64,000 bases of DNA from the NCBI GenBank assembly GCA_029990175.1, contig JARKIP010000049.1, forward strand, positions 8,782,001 through 8,846,000. The letters run 5' to 3'. Each line of letters opens with the position of its first letter. Position 1 is the stretch's first letter. Source of the stretch: Petunia secreta (lineage: Eukaryota; Streptophyta; Magnoliopsida; Solanales; Solanaceae). Of the stretch, positions 22,101 through 34,377 are shown piece by piece. A program made the position numbers and the translations under genes. Below the pieces are notes generated by a model. That model was not told the origin of the DNA and did no database searches. It saw only the letters and a list, made by a program, of their open reading frames with translations.

Positions 22101-24023
22101 GGTAGCGTTCTGATGCAGGAGGGTAAGGTGATAGCTTATGCCTCGAGACAGCTGAAGGTCCATGAGAAGAATTATCCTGTCCATGATTTGGAGCTGTTAG
22201 CTGTCGTGTTTGCACTGAAGTTGTGGAGGCACTATCTTTATGGCGAGCCATGTGAGATATTCACCGCTCATAAGAGTCTCCAGTACTTGTTCACTCAGAA
22301 GGACTTGAACGGGAGACAGCGCCGCTGGTTAGAGCTGCTGAAGGATTATGATCTTCCTATCCGGTATCATCCCGGAAAGGCTAATGTTGTAGCCGATGCC
22401 TTGAGTAGGAAGTCCATGGGTAGCCTCGCCTATCTTGATGCTGATATGAGGCCGTTGGCCCGTGAGTTGCAGGCTTTGTCCATTAGTGGGGTTCGGTTTG
22501 ATGATTCTGTTCCAGGCCGGGTGCTTGCATATGTGGGGTCTCAGTCGTCTTTAGCTTCCCAGATTCGGGAAAGGCAGTTCGAGGATCCTTATCTGAGAGA
22601 TCTCCGGGACAGGGTCCTGAGTGGGGGAGTGTCCTCGTTCGTGATTGGTGATGATGGTGCTTTGCGGCTTAACGGCCGGGTATGTGTTCCAGCCATTGTG
22701 GAGCTGAGGCAGATGATTTTGGCAGAGGCTCACAGTTCGAGATATTCCATTCATCCGGGTACTGCGAAGATGTATCATGATCTTCGAGAGCTGTATTGGT
22801 GGAAAGGGATGAAGAGGGATGTTGCTGATTATGTATCTCGGTGTTTGAATTGCCAGCAGGTGAAGTATGAGCACCGGAGGCCAGCCGGGGTGACCCAGTC
22901 TATGCCCATTCCCGAGTGGAAGTGGGAGCAGATCACTATGGATTTCGTAGTTGGTTTGCCGCTGACCGTGGGTAAGCATGATTCAGTGTGGGTAGTAGTT
23001 GATCGACTGACGAAGTCGGCTCACTTCATTCCAGTGAGGACTACTTATACCTCGGAGCGTCTGGCTCGTATCTTCATTGAGCAGATTGTGAGATTGCATG
23101 GTGCTCCTGTTTCTATCATTTCTGACCGAGGTGCTCAGTTCACAGCTCAGTTTTGGAGATCTTTTCAGAGAGAGCTGGGTACTCGGGTCGATCTCAGCAC
23201 TGTATTTCACCCGCAGACTGATGGCCAGTCTGAGCGGACCATTCAGATCCTCGAGGATATGTTGAGGGCGTGTGCTATTGATTTTGGAGGCCATTGGGAT
23301 AGCCATTTGCCGCTAGCAGAGTTTGCGTATAATAATAGCTATCAGGCTTCTATCCAGATGGATCCGTTTGAGGCATTGTATGGTCGGAGATGTCGCTCGC
23401 CTATCGGTTGGTTCAAGTCTGGTGAGGTCCAGGTGGTGGGGCCCGATTTGGTGCAGCAGACCTTAGATAAGGTCCGGGTTATTCAGGATCGACTCCGCAC
23501 GGCTCAGAGCCGGCAGATATCGTATGCAGATCGGAGGCGGAGAGATCTTGAGTTCATGGTTGGGGACCGGGTATTCCTCAGAGTGTCGCCCATGAAGGGT
23601 GTTATGAGATTTGGGAAGAAAGGCAAGCTCAGTCCTAGGTTCATTGTGCCTTTTGAGATATTGGAGCGCGTTGGCGCCGTTGCTTATAGACTGGCTTTGC
23701 CTCCCTCTCTGTCTATTCATCCGGTGTTCCATGTGTCCATGCTCCGGAAGTATGTTCACGATCTGTCTCATGTGATCGATATGGCTTCCGTGGAGGTAGA
23801 TGGCGACTTAGCTTATTCGGAGGAGCCTATTGCTATTGTGGCTAGAGAGGTCCGTAAGATGAGATCGAAGGTGATCCCGCTTGTGAGAGTTCAGTGGGGG
23901 CATCACTCCATTGCCGAGGCCACTTGGGAGCTTGAGTCCGAGATGCGTGAGAGGCATCCGCGCTTGTTCGATGATTCAGGTATGAAATCCTTGTATTTTC
24001 TAAGCCTGAATTTGCATTTTTAA
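19116..24023 (+). pseudogene. Ty3/gypsy Gag-Pol polyprotein, copy 2 (stop in RT)
   Basis: Same domain order as copy 1 and nearly identical in DNA. AGA has become TGA at 21609-21611, between the AAFMDQMN segment and the FIDD catalytic box of RT. The frame then continues without shift from 21612 to the normal end. Gag and protease (19116-21608) could still be made, but RT, RNase H and integrase could not be read through without suppression. It shares with copy 1 the RNase H aspartate-to-alanine change (22266-22268) and the short RT-RNase H connection. It differs in keeping GMDWLAS and RRCRSP, and lacks the 3-bp insertion that gives copy 1 MAPPFEALYG. Confidence 0.93.
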
Positions 24024-24148
24024 GTTTTATTGATTTCGGGTGGTACCGAGGGGTCCTCGAAATCTGTGCCAGCTCCGTGGCTAGTGTGTGGATCCTACCT
24101 TAGACTTACGCTCGTCCGAGGACGGCCGAGAGTCTAAGTGGGGGAGAA

Positions 24149-26969
24149 TGTAACGACCCTCAAATAGTCGTTACGGGATCCGGGACCTCGATTTGCGTGT
24201 CGACAGTCCCAAAAGCTCCGTTAGGTCATTTATGACCCGTCTGTGAAATCTAAGTCGAAACGGAGTCCGTTTGATAGGTTTTCGAGAAAATGATCCGTTT
24301 ATGAAATTCCAGAAAGGAATTTGGGGTTTCGATAGGTCGTTTTGAGTAAACGAACCCCGATGGAAAATCCGAGCGCACCGTTAGGTCCGTCTCATCATTT
24401 ATGATATGTAGCAACCTTCAAAATTGAAAACGGACCTCGTTTCATAGGACTTTTGATAAAGTCCCCGTTTCGGAAGTTTAAAAGAGTTAAAAGAGGTTTA
24501 CGAGCTCGATTTGAGCAAATGAGCTCCGATGAGAGATCCGAAAGTTCCGTTAGGTTCGTATAGTCATTTTTGACTTGTAGCAACTTTCGGAATTGGATTC
24601 CGAGGTCGTTTGGTTAAATTTCGCTATTTTGGCGAAAGTCGAAAATTGAACCTTTGCCGTGGGACCCACTTTTTGAGTTCTGGAGGTCCGAATTGAGTTC
24701 CGTCTTGACGAGCATGTCACCCAAGTATTTTATGGCTTGTGTGCAAAATTTGGGATCATTCCGAGCTTCGTAGGGTCCCGTTTTGCCCCTAAAACAGTAG
24801 AAAATCTGGTGCGACTTTTCTGTTCTGTTTTGGCAAAAACAGCCGGATAAAAGCTGATTTTCCGGCCAATCCGTAAGGAGTTAGGAAAAACTAAAAACAT
24901 GAAAGTTGTAGCCCTCTGCGTTATGGTTCTAATGGCACCGGTTTTAGGTCATTTGGACATTCCTATCAAAAGTTATGATTTTTTCAAAAGAAGCTGTCAC
25001 AGAGGCAAAAAAAACTGCTATAAAAAGGCCATTTCGGTTCATAACTTATAAAAATCATTTGGTGAGCTCTTGAGGCGATTTTTGGGTATTTCTTGAAGAC
25101 CCAATCATACTTACACTTAAGGTAAGCCCTTTCAATCCATCTTTATGTTGATTAACACAAGAATCAAAGGGTTGATTCTTGGAAATGGGTTAGAACCCTA
25201 GATTCTTAAGAATTGGGGAAAGACATCGAGCAAGGCTCGCATGTGGAATCTAAGTGAACTTTTGGACTCACGGGAGCGTGGGGAGTCCGGAAAAGTACAT
25301 TTTGTAAATTTAGGGCTCGGCCCTACCCGGGGGCATTTTGGTAATTTTTACCCTAGGATGCCTATAGGCTTAAATAGCTATAATTGAGCACTCATATGTG
25401 CTATATCTTGCCTTAATAGACCTAGTGGAGAGTCCTTCGCGGACAAGGCGAGCGGGAAAGGAGATTCTTCCCGGCATTTGAGCCCGAATTTCGAGGTAAG
25501 TGAGACTTGACCTCTATTGTGCTTGTGGACTCTTCCTTCATGCTAGTATGCTTCATGTACGCATATATATACCTAACAATGGTTAGGATTAATGATGTGA
25601 ATTACTTGCTATTATTGTTTGTTATAAATAGCGAGATTGTGACTCGACCGAGGTATGTGCCGGTCTAAACGCTACGTCGAGGTAGCCTAAATTTATATCG
25701 TAGTAACGCTTGCTACGCCATGCTTAGATAGAAAGAACTTGGGACATGGCCGAGGATGTTGCCGGCATGTCATGATAAATGTCTTGCCGAGGATTTTGCC
25801 GGCTTTTGTATGATATTGGTACTTGATTTGTTCACGTGCCGGGTTGGGTAGTGCTGTCTATACGTAACCTTGGGTTGGACGACATGGGAGTAGGGATTGG
25901 ACCCCCAAACTGTGGTCGGGTTAACCTTCGCCTTACGTTCAGCTAGCATAACCAACCTGGGTTACGGTGACTGTGAAATATTATCGTTATTAATATTTCT
26001 GTTATTATTTCTGTTATCGTTATTAATATCGTGGATATTAATACTGTTAGAGGGACACTTGACAGGGGGTGTGGTGTCGCCTATACTATGAGATGTGTCA
26101 CACTTGACAGGGGGTGTGGTGTGGACACTTGATCTTTGAGATGTGACACACTTGACAGGGGGTGTGGTGTGGTCACTTGATTTATTGAGATACGACGCAC
26201 TTGACAGGGGGTGTGGTGCGATCGTAGACAGATTTGAGATGAGCCAACGACTACGGGTCGTTGGTCTACTTATTCATGATTGTGATAGTGACTTCGGGTC
26301 ACGGTATATGGATGATACTTAGTAGTGGTGTTGCTAGTCCATCGTAGGTCTAGGTTAGTCGGCACGGGAGTAGAGATTGGACCTCCAAACCGCCGCTGAG
26401 TTGACCTATGCCTTACGTTGGATGGGCATAATCCTTGAGACTTCTGGTTACTACTTGTGTGTATGGAATGTGTTACATCTATTTGTGATTTCACTACTTT
26501 ATTGTATGATTACTATAGTATGTTGTTGCTTATGATGCATGTAGCGACTTGTCCCGCAAGGGTACCTTAGCGGGTCTGTCGGTGATCTTACTGGGCTTCG
26601 GCTCATAACTTACTCTGCTACGTGCGCAGGTCCTTCATCCAGTCAGCAGCCCGGACGTTAGCGGTTTCCGAGGCTTCTGAGACTTTTGATTGAGGTGAGC
26701 CGACCACACAGACCGTGGTGGCATACCGCCGGAGTCACTTAGAGATAGGACTCAGATTTCTTTGATGTATATTCATACTTTATTGAGTCACTATTAGAAT
26801 GCTCCAATTCTTTTGTGGATATATTCTTTTGGACTTCACCCTTTTATATTTATATATCCATTCATGATCTTTTCACATTATTGTTCTTTTCCGCATCTTG
26901 TTTCATTGGTTCGCCTAGGCAAATGTTGTTTAGGTGCCATCACGAGCTCTTGGAAATTGGGTCGTGACA
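24149..26969 (+). repeat. Gypsy LTR 3 (3' LTR), 2821 bp
   Basis: TG...CA bounded and followed directly by GATAT (26970-26974). It has both the 23-bp and the 18-bp segments that are variably missing in LTR2 and LTR1, so it is the longest and probably nearest the ancestral form. Confidence 0.93.
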
Positions 26970-26974
26970 GATAT

Positions 26975-28359
26975 GCCTTCTTTTTTTTTCAAAAGAAAGA
27001 GGAAACAATCTTTTCCTTGGTCACTCCGGTGTCATCGGCCAAACTGAACCGGCTTTATGCTGTGCAAAACTCACGTTTAATCTGATGTTCATATTCCATG
27101 TTTATTGCCTTCTTTCTTGATAGGTTGGCTTACATTACCACTAGACTTGGACACAGTCGTACTACAATGACTCGCTTATCCAAAACCTAACTAAAAACAT
27201 ATATGAAGATTGGCATTAGGTACAATTAGACACACATTCTCCAACTATACTTGCGATAAAGATTTTTCGCCCATTGAAAGTTGTACCAAATTGTCCAGTA
27301 CAAAAAGGAAAAGACCAGGGCATACTTGTGCCTAGGTGGCAATTGGATTATTCACATACAAAAGGACTACCTCCAGGATGACAACAAGAACGACTATATA
27401 CTCAATGGAAGAAAAGATCCCTAACCATGACATAACAAGTTGGAACATTTTGCTTGGAGGAATGAAAGACAGAAAGAAGTTGAATTGATCCACAAAACTT
27501 GTCAACCAAGACCATGAAACGAAGATATGTATAAGTCATAACAATCCATGTTAAACAATTAAGCTGGGGAAAAAAGAAAAATAGATGGAACCCGATACAG
27601 GCCGTCCTGCCCATTTGACTATTCTAGAAATTGCAAGTACAAAACAAAATGTAGGAACATACCAGTTTACACTACCAATTAACCATGACCTAACTTGCAT
27701 TCTCCAAACCCTACTGTGCCTCTATCGACACAGCAGATAAATGCGGACAGATACAACAGACTACATGTTCTCACACCCTCGTAGATTTGGTCCAACAACC
27801 CACAATTCTTGAGAGCCTTTCCCAAGTACACACAGGAAAAGACCAGGGCATACTTGCGCCTAAGTAGGCATATGAATTTTTAGCATACAAAAGGACTGCC
27901 GCTAGGATGACAGCATATACTCGATGGAAGAAAAGTTTCCTAACCATAACATAACAAGTTAAAAACATTTTATTATGAAACTTGGAAGAATGAAAGGCAG
28001 AAAGAAGGAGAAGAAGATAGATTGAGCCACGAAACTTGTTAACCAAGACCATGAAAGGAAGATATACACAACAATCCGTGTTAAACAACTAAGCTGCCAG
28101 GAGAATGGTTCTAGTCTATTTTTTGGTAGCTGAGTAAGGGTGTTAATTAGTGTCTTGAAAGGGTTCACTAGACACATTGAGAACAAAGTAGAAAAATATG
28201 AAACAAAGATATAGTCCTATATATAACGATTAATGCTAGAGACTATTAAGATGAAAAAAGAGAGCACCAACAGTAGACAAAATCATGAAACAGAATGGGG
28301 AAAAGAAAAAGGGGGGGATAAGTAAGTAAATAAAGTTGAAGAGAAACGCGAAAAGAGAA
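26975..28359. other. Intergenic DNA between gypsy array and copia element 1
   Basis: It begins with a T-rich run. No supported gene; the short open frames of 70-105 codons at 27402-28186 are shadows within a diverged duplication listed separately. Confidence 0.5.
27300..28101. repeat. Diverged direct duplication, units about 27300-27567 and 27834-28101
   Basis: Both units begin with AGGAAAAGACCAGGGCATAC and share, in order, AAAAGGACT..., GGAAGAAAAG..CCTAACCAT, a GAATGAAAG.CAGAAAGAAG block, CAACCAAGACCATGAAA and GTTAAACAA.TAAGCTG. Period about 534 bp with 266 bp between the units. It is clearly older than the gypsy expansion because the units differ by many indels. Confidence 0.75.
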
Positions 28360-28364
28360 TAACA

Positions 28365-28823
28365 TGTTGGAACCTAATTGTAGATTATACTACATCAACC
28401 TCAGGATCTACTATGTCAAATCATCGAGAATTATAAACTTAAAGCGGAAGCGTACCTGGATCCATAGCAACTGATGTGGTTCTTCTTCTTTTGGTTTTGG
28501 GTCTTCCAAATCTAGACGTGAGCCGTTCTCACTATTTAACTGATGATGGAATATCAGTTAATAAAACCTACGTCTGATTTGGGGACCATAACCCCTTTTT
28601 ATACTAGAGTATAATTTATGTAATTCTAGTTTAGCCCATCATTAAACTAGAATTACATCCGAGTATCTACACATAGGCCCCCACACTTTACGAGGTGTCT
28701 AAATAGGTCCACATAACTTAAACCTTAGTAGATCACGTTTAATCTGGACCAACCTTTTAATGATAGCAACTGACATTAAATTATTTACGTATTTATATAT
28801 GTGCAAGTCCATATAATCTTACA
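28365..28823 (-). repeat. Copia 1 3' LTR, 459 bp
   Basis: It lacks the 41-bp internal duplication present in the other LTR and retains a segment (about 28558-28600, AAACCTACGTCTGATTTGGG and on) that the other LTR has lost. Confidence 0.9.
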
Positions 28824-28838
28824 ATCTCCCACTTGGAC
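28824..28838 (-). promoter_or_regulatory. Copia 1 polypurine tract
   Basis: On the minus strand GTCCAAGTGGGAGAT abuts the 3' LTR, as expected for a plus-strand primer. Confidence 0.8.
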
Positions 28839-29262
28839 TACACATATATACATACACATAACCTTATAATTGTATGTCACCTAATGAGCTCCAAATATTC
28901 GCTATCATAGACTGAAGTACCTCTAAACAATCTCGTCCATCAATCATGCCAGCATAGAACCAAGGCGGCTTTCGCTACATTTATATCATAACTAAACCTT
29001 CCTTGATCACGTATACCAACATAACCGAATGACATAGATCAAGCATGGATGCGTAGCATGGAAATTACATGTAATGTGATCTAAACATGCCTATTTCCAA
29101 TTGGTCCAACCGAAAAACAAGTCAGGGAGGATGATAAACTGAATACTTTATTTCTGCAGAAATATTCTTAAAATATCCATACACTGAAAACTGTAAACCA
29201 GAACCAAAAACTGAAAACCAAATTGTGTCTATGAATAGAACATTAAAAGTTACAAACTCCCA

Positions 29263-32200
29263 CTAAAACTGAATATCCTCAGATGACATAACACCCATAC
29301 GAGCAGTGTGCTCATGAAAGACATTGGGTGGTAGTCCCTTAGTAAGCGGATCCGCAACCATGGAGTTTGTACTAATATGCTATATAGACAGCTCACCTCC
29401 CTGAACCTTTTGCTTAACAACCAAGAACTTTATGTCAACGTGTTTCTTTGACCTCTTGTTGTTATTAGCAAACCTGACTGCCGTTTCATTGTCACAGAAT
29501 ATCTTAAGTGGTCTTTCAATTCCATCTACAATTCGCAGCCCAGTGACAAAATCTCGCAGCCATGATGCACGTTCAGATGCCTCAAAACACGCTACATATT
29601 CAGCTGCAAATGTGGACGGAGTAACGAGTGACTGTTTAGCACTTCTCCAAGAGACAGCTCCTCCAGCAAGCAGAAATATGTAGCCTGAAGTAGATTTTAA
29701 ACTATCTTGGCATCCCGCATAGTCGGAGTCTGAATATCCAATGATCTCCAACTTATCCGACCTTCTGTATGAGAGCATGTGCTCTTTTGTTCTCTGTAGA
29801 TACCGTAAGACTCGTTTGGCTGCTTTCCAATGATCCATTCCCGGATTACTCAGGTATCTGCCCAACATGCCAACAATGAATGCAATATCCGGACGCGTAC
29901 AAACTTGAGCATACATCAGACTTCCTACTGCTGAAGCATACGGAATCATCTCCATTTCCTTATGCTCAAATTTATTCTTCGGGCACTGTTCGAGACTGAA
30001 CTTGTCTCCTTTAGCCACAGGGGTATCACCTGGTTTACAATTTTGCATGCCAAATCTCTTTAATATCTTTTCAATATAGGCCTTTTGTGATAATCCAAGA
30101 ATACCTCGAGAGCGATCTCGATGTATCTGAATCCCTAATACAAAATTTGCATCACCAAGATCTTTCATCTCAAAATTCTTTCTCAGAAATTTCTTGGTAT
30201 CATGCAACAAGCCCATATCGTTTGTGGCAAGCAATATGTCATCGACATATAAAACCAGAAAAATATGCTTACTCCCACTGAACTTGTGGTATACACAATC
30301 TTCAACAAGATTCATCTCGAAACCGAATGAGGTGATAACTTGATGAAATTTGTGATTCCACTGACGAGACGCCTGTTTAAGCCCATAGATGGATTTCTTT
30401 AATTTGCAGACCATAGACTTTGCATCACCAGACATAAAGTTTTCAGGTTGCACCATATAAATTGTCTCATCAATGTCACCATTGAGAAACGCAGTCTTAA
30501 CATCCATCTGATGTAGCTCAAGATCAAAATGTGCGACTAATGCCATTATAGTCCTGAAAGAGTCTTTCGATGAAACCGGAGAGAAAGTCTATGTATAATC
30601 GATGCCTTCTTTCTGGGTGAAGCCTTTAGCAACAAGACGTGCCTTGTACCTTTCCACACTACCCTTCGAATCCTTCTTGGTTTTAAATATCCATTTGCAA
30701 CCAATGGGTTTCGCACCTTCAGGCAATTGGACAAGCTCACATACGTCATTGTCGTTCATAGACTTCATCTCCTCATTCATGGCATCAATCCACTTTTGAG
30801 AGTTAGAACTTTCCATGGCTTGACGGAAGCTGATTGGATCAGCTTCAGTCATCTTCATGTTCTTGGAGAAACACAAAATAATCGTCTGGAATTGCATTTC
30901 TCTTCTCTCTAGTGGATTTCCTTAATGGCATTGGTTCTTGAGGCTGTAGAGTTTGTTCAATGACATTGTCTTGATCTGGAGTTGTTTCTCGAGCAACGTC
31001 AGGTATAAGAGACTGTTCCTGAGCATTGTCAATAGCGATTTGAGGAATATCAATATGCTCCTCTTCAAAGACAAAGTCATTTATTCTTTCTTTCCCCGCA
31101 AACTCAACATCCTCAAAGAACCGCGCATTATTCGTCTCAAAAATAGCCTTAGTTGTGGGATCATAAAATTTGTAACCCCTGGATCTTTCAGAGTATCCAA
31201 TAAAATAACAACTGATAGTCCTTGAGTCCAGTTTCTTTTCATTTGGCCTATAAGGCCTTGCCTCAGCTGGACATCCCCAAATGTGCAAATGATTTAAGCT
31301 AGGCTTTTTGCCTGTCCAAAGCTCATAAGGGGTCTTATCAGTTGCTTTAGTTGGAACTCTGTTGAGTATATATGCTGCGGTCTTTAATGCTTCTCCCCAG
31401 AGTGATTCAGGCAAGGTAGAATGGCTAATCATACTTCTCACCATGTCTTTAAGCGTTCTGTTTCGTCTTTCAGCAACACCATTCATAGTGGGCGAACCCG
31501 GCATGGTGTACTGTGGGACGATACCGCATTCCTCTAGGAATTTCGCAAATGGTCCTGGACGTTGTTCACCTGATCCGTCATATCTACCATAGTATTCACC
31601 ACCACGGTCAGATCTAACGCTTTTAATATGTTTGCCAAGTTGATTTTCAACTTCAGCCTTAAAATTTTTGAACACATCCAGTGATTGCGATTTTTCATGA
31701 ATAAGATATATATAGCCATATCTTGAAAAGTCGTCTATGAACGTTATGAAATACTGTTGACCATTCCAAGAAGCTGTAGGGAATGGTCCACAAATATCAG
31801 TATGTATTAGTTCTAAGACGTCAAGTTTCCTGTTGGCTCCAAATCTCCTAACATTTGTTTGTTTCCCCTTTATACAATTCACACATACATCAAAATCTGA
31901 AAAATCAAGGGGATCGAGAATACCATCGGACACAAGTCTCTCTATTCTCCTTTTGGAGATGTGACCTAATCTCTTGTGCCACAACGAAGCTGAATTCTCG
32001 CTGGTTAATTTGCGCTTTTTACCAATTATATTAACATGCAAGGATTCATTATACGAAGCAATTGTGTCTAGTAAATATAGATTATCGTAACCTGATAAAG
32101 AACCAGATCCAACCAATTTTGAATTATGAAAAAGACTAAATTTTCCATTTCCAAATGAACAACAATAACCAAATTTGTCCAAAGCTGAAATGGAAATCAA

Positions 32201-33241
32201 ATTCCGTCTAAAAGACGGTACAACAAAAGTCTCATTCAAATCCAAATAAAAACCAGTTCTTAACAATAATCTAAAAGTTCCAATTGCTTCCACTTCCACC
32301 ATCTTGCCATCACCTACGTAGATGTATCTTTCACCATCACTTGGCTTTCGGCAATTCAGGCAACCCTGCACAGACACACTGATGTGAGTTGTTGCACCAG
32401 AATCTATCCACCACGTGTGTCTTGGCACTGAAGTCAAATTAACCTCTGAACAAACAAAATTAAGAAGCGTACCTTTCTTTGCACGCCAAGCATGATAGTT
32501 GGTACACTGCTTCTTCTTATGCCTTGCAGCTCCACAAAAGAAACAACCATCATTATCCTTAGATGGTTCCTTATGTTGCTTCTTTTGCGTTGCCGTATCC
32601 GCAGCTTCTTTATTCTTTCTTTTCTTGTCTTTCCTTTTGTCCTTTGGCATAACGGCTAAGTGAGCACTTTCTGTCCTTTCTTGCTTCAATCTATCCTCTT
32701 CCTGAACACAGTGTGAGATGAGCTCATTCAGAGACCAAGTCTCTTTCTGACAGTTATAACTCACCTTAAACTGGCTAAACTGTGGAGGAAGGGATATCAA
32801 AACCAGATGCACTAGAAAGTCCTCAGAGAGTTCCAGCTTAAGTGCTTTCAACTTTGAAGCAAGATGAGACATTTGCATAATGTACTCCCTTATGTTACCT
32901 TTTCCTTGGTACCTCATTGAAATCAGACTTGTCAAAAGTGTACCAATTTCACCCTTTTCACTCTTGACAAATACTTTTTCAATTTCAGCTATAAATTCCT
33001 TAGCCGTATTCACCTTATCAGACATAGTGCCCCTGAAAGTTTCTGGAATGGCTTTCTTCATGATCATCATACACATGCGATTTGATCTCTCCCACCTTTC
33101 CATCTCTTTCTTCTGTTCAGAAGTACTGTCATATGTAAGAGGTGGTGGAGAATCAACCCTTAACGCAAGGTCGAGATCCATGACTCCGACAACTATGTTG
33201 AGGTTCTCTTGCCACGATTTGAAGTTAGTGCCATTTAGCAT
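29263..33241 (-). pseudogene. Copia 1 Gag-Pol polyprotein, several lesions
   Basis: From ATG 33241: Gag (NGTNFKSWQENL start), zinc knuckle CFFCGAARHKKKQC, protease TWWIDSGATTHIS, GAG-pre-integrase LWHKRLGHIS, integrase (HTDICGPF, SDRGGEYYG, MNGVAERRNRT), then RT (KWIFKTKKDSKG, DVKTAFLNGD, LYVDDILL) and RNase H (GYSDSDYAGC, AAEYVA). Lesions: a frameshift near 30850-30870 between integrase and RT, an in-frame TAG at 30589-30591, and a TAG at 29380-29382 just before the final 38 codons, which end at 29263. Upstream of ATG 33241 the frame stays open for 16 more codons to a TAA at 33290-33292 with no ATG, so the original start may also be lost; that last point is inference. Confidence 0.92.
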
Positions 33242-33292
33242 AGGAATGGAATTGATGTTGGCAGTAATACTTGCAGGAGTAATTTCAGCTTA

Positions 33293-34361
33293 ATCAGAGA
33301 ACAATAACAAAATAAGCTCACATTAAATTTATACCAAAATTGAAAATAAATTTGAATAAAGGTAAACCCCATCTCAAGATACCGGGTACTCCATTAATAT
33401 TTCATCTTTGGATAAAATATTAACTTGTAAGTGGTATCTTGTCGTAGTAATCAAACATTGATAATAAATCATGTCAAATAAAAAATCTTCCTTTGGGTCG
33501 ATTTATTATTCACGCGTAAACCAAATAATAATCACATGTTTATTACCACAAAATGCACGTGTAATTCTGTTAAACATTAATCTTCCTTTGGGCCGATCAA
33601 CATTCACATAGGTTACACACAAAACTTTTTATATTTTAAAATGAATAAATCTCCACAAGAGATGTCACTTTGGCGACATCTAGCCTTAATTTATTCATCT
33701 CAAAATACATACAACTATACCAATATCCAAATTTAAATTCTTCAAATAGGAACACAAAATTCACAAGCCAACGATAAATTAAACCGACAGTGGGCTCAAA
33801 ACTTTATGTCAATATATGCTACCAAATTGCCTTTTATTTAAATTGTAAATAGTTATTAACCAAATAATGCCAAAAAACTTAACAGCTAGACAAATGAATT
33901 AAGTAAAATAAACTTTAGGAATCTGGTAACAATTAATGTCGTAAAACCGGCAACCTATAGCGCCGCCACTCACACTGAACTTCCAACTCCCCACACTGAA
34001 CTTCCAACTGAATCCATTAGAATAAACATATTTAACCAAATAACAATTAAGGTAGGAGTAGTTTATTTGTTTGAAAAATTAGACAGTGATTTTAAAGAAA
34101 CTCAAAACCACAAATTCTTCTAGCGGCGGCTCCAGCAAACAACTTAGTGTCGTTTTACGGCATCTTAATTCTTTAAAAACGTTGACTAAGTAATCCTTAC
34201 ATTCCAAATAGCAATTACATAAAATAATTCTTGGATCCAACATTAACTGTAATTGTTAAATAACGAGATTTACCGAAGATTTTCTGAATTAACAAAAAAG
34301 AATGCTGAATAGTATTTTCTTTAATATGTGTAAACAATTCTCAACGATTCAACACAATAGA
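33293..34361 (-). other. Copia 1 non-coding leader
   Basis: About 1.07 kb of AT-rich DNA between primer site and Gag, with no coding potential seen. It contains two short palindrome-like motifs, CTTCCTTTGGGTCGAT (33488) and CTTCCTTTGGGCCGAT (33582), which repeat. Confidence 0.6.
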
Positions 34362-34363
34362 GG

Positions 34364-34375
34364 CTCTTGATACCA
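34364..34375 (-). promoter_or_regulatory. Copia 1 primer-binding site
   Basis: On the minus strand TGGTATCAAGAG lies 2 bases inside the 5' LTR end. It is an initiator tRNA-Met site with one extra A relative to the usual TGGTATCAGAGC. Confidence 0.8.
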
Positions 34376-34377
34376 CT

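Larger units (their letters stand above)
8062..26969 (+). mobile_element. Tandem Ty3/gypsy retrotransposon array (LTR-internal-LTR-internal-LTR)
   Basis: Three LTRs of about 2.8 kb (8062-10865, 16110-18907, 24149-26969) alternate with two internal regions (10866-16109 and 18908-24148). Each LTR starts TGTAACGACC and ends GGGTCGTGACA. A primer-binding site follows LTR1 and LTR2, and a purine-rich tract precedes LTR2 and LTR3. The 5-bp GATAT is present immediately before LTR1 (8057-8061) and immediately after LTR3 (26970-26974). There is no target duplication at the inner junctions, so the 18.9-kb array behaves as one insertion. The internal regions differ at only about 20 positions by eye, so the expansion is recent. 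The C-terminal chromodomain-like tail of Pol suggests the chromovirus branch, possibly Tekay-like; that placement is inference. Confidence 0.95.

Noticed and set aside
8062..26969. Three independent gypsy insertions at one place
   Set aside because: Only one pair of target duplications exists, at the extreme ends; the inner LTRs are shared between neighbouring units.
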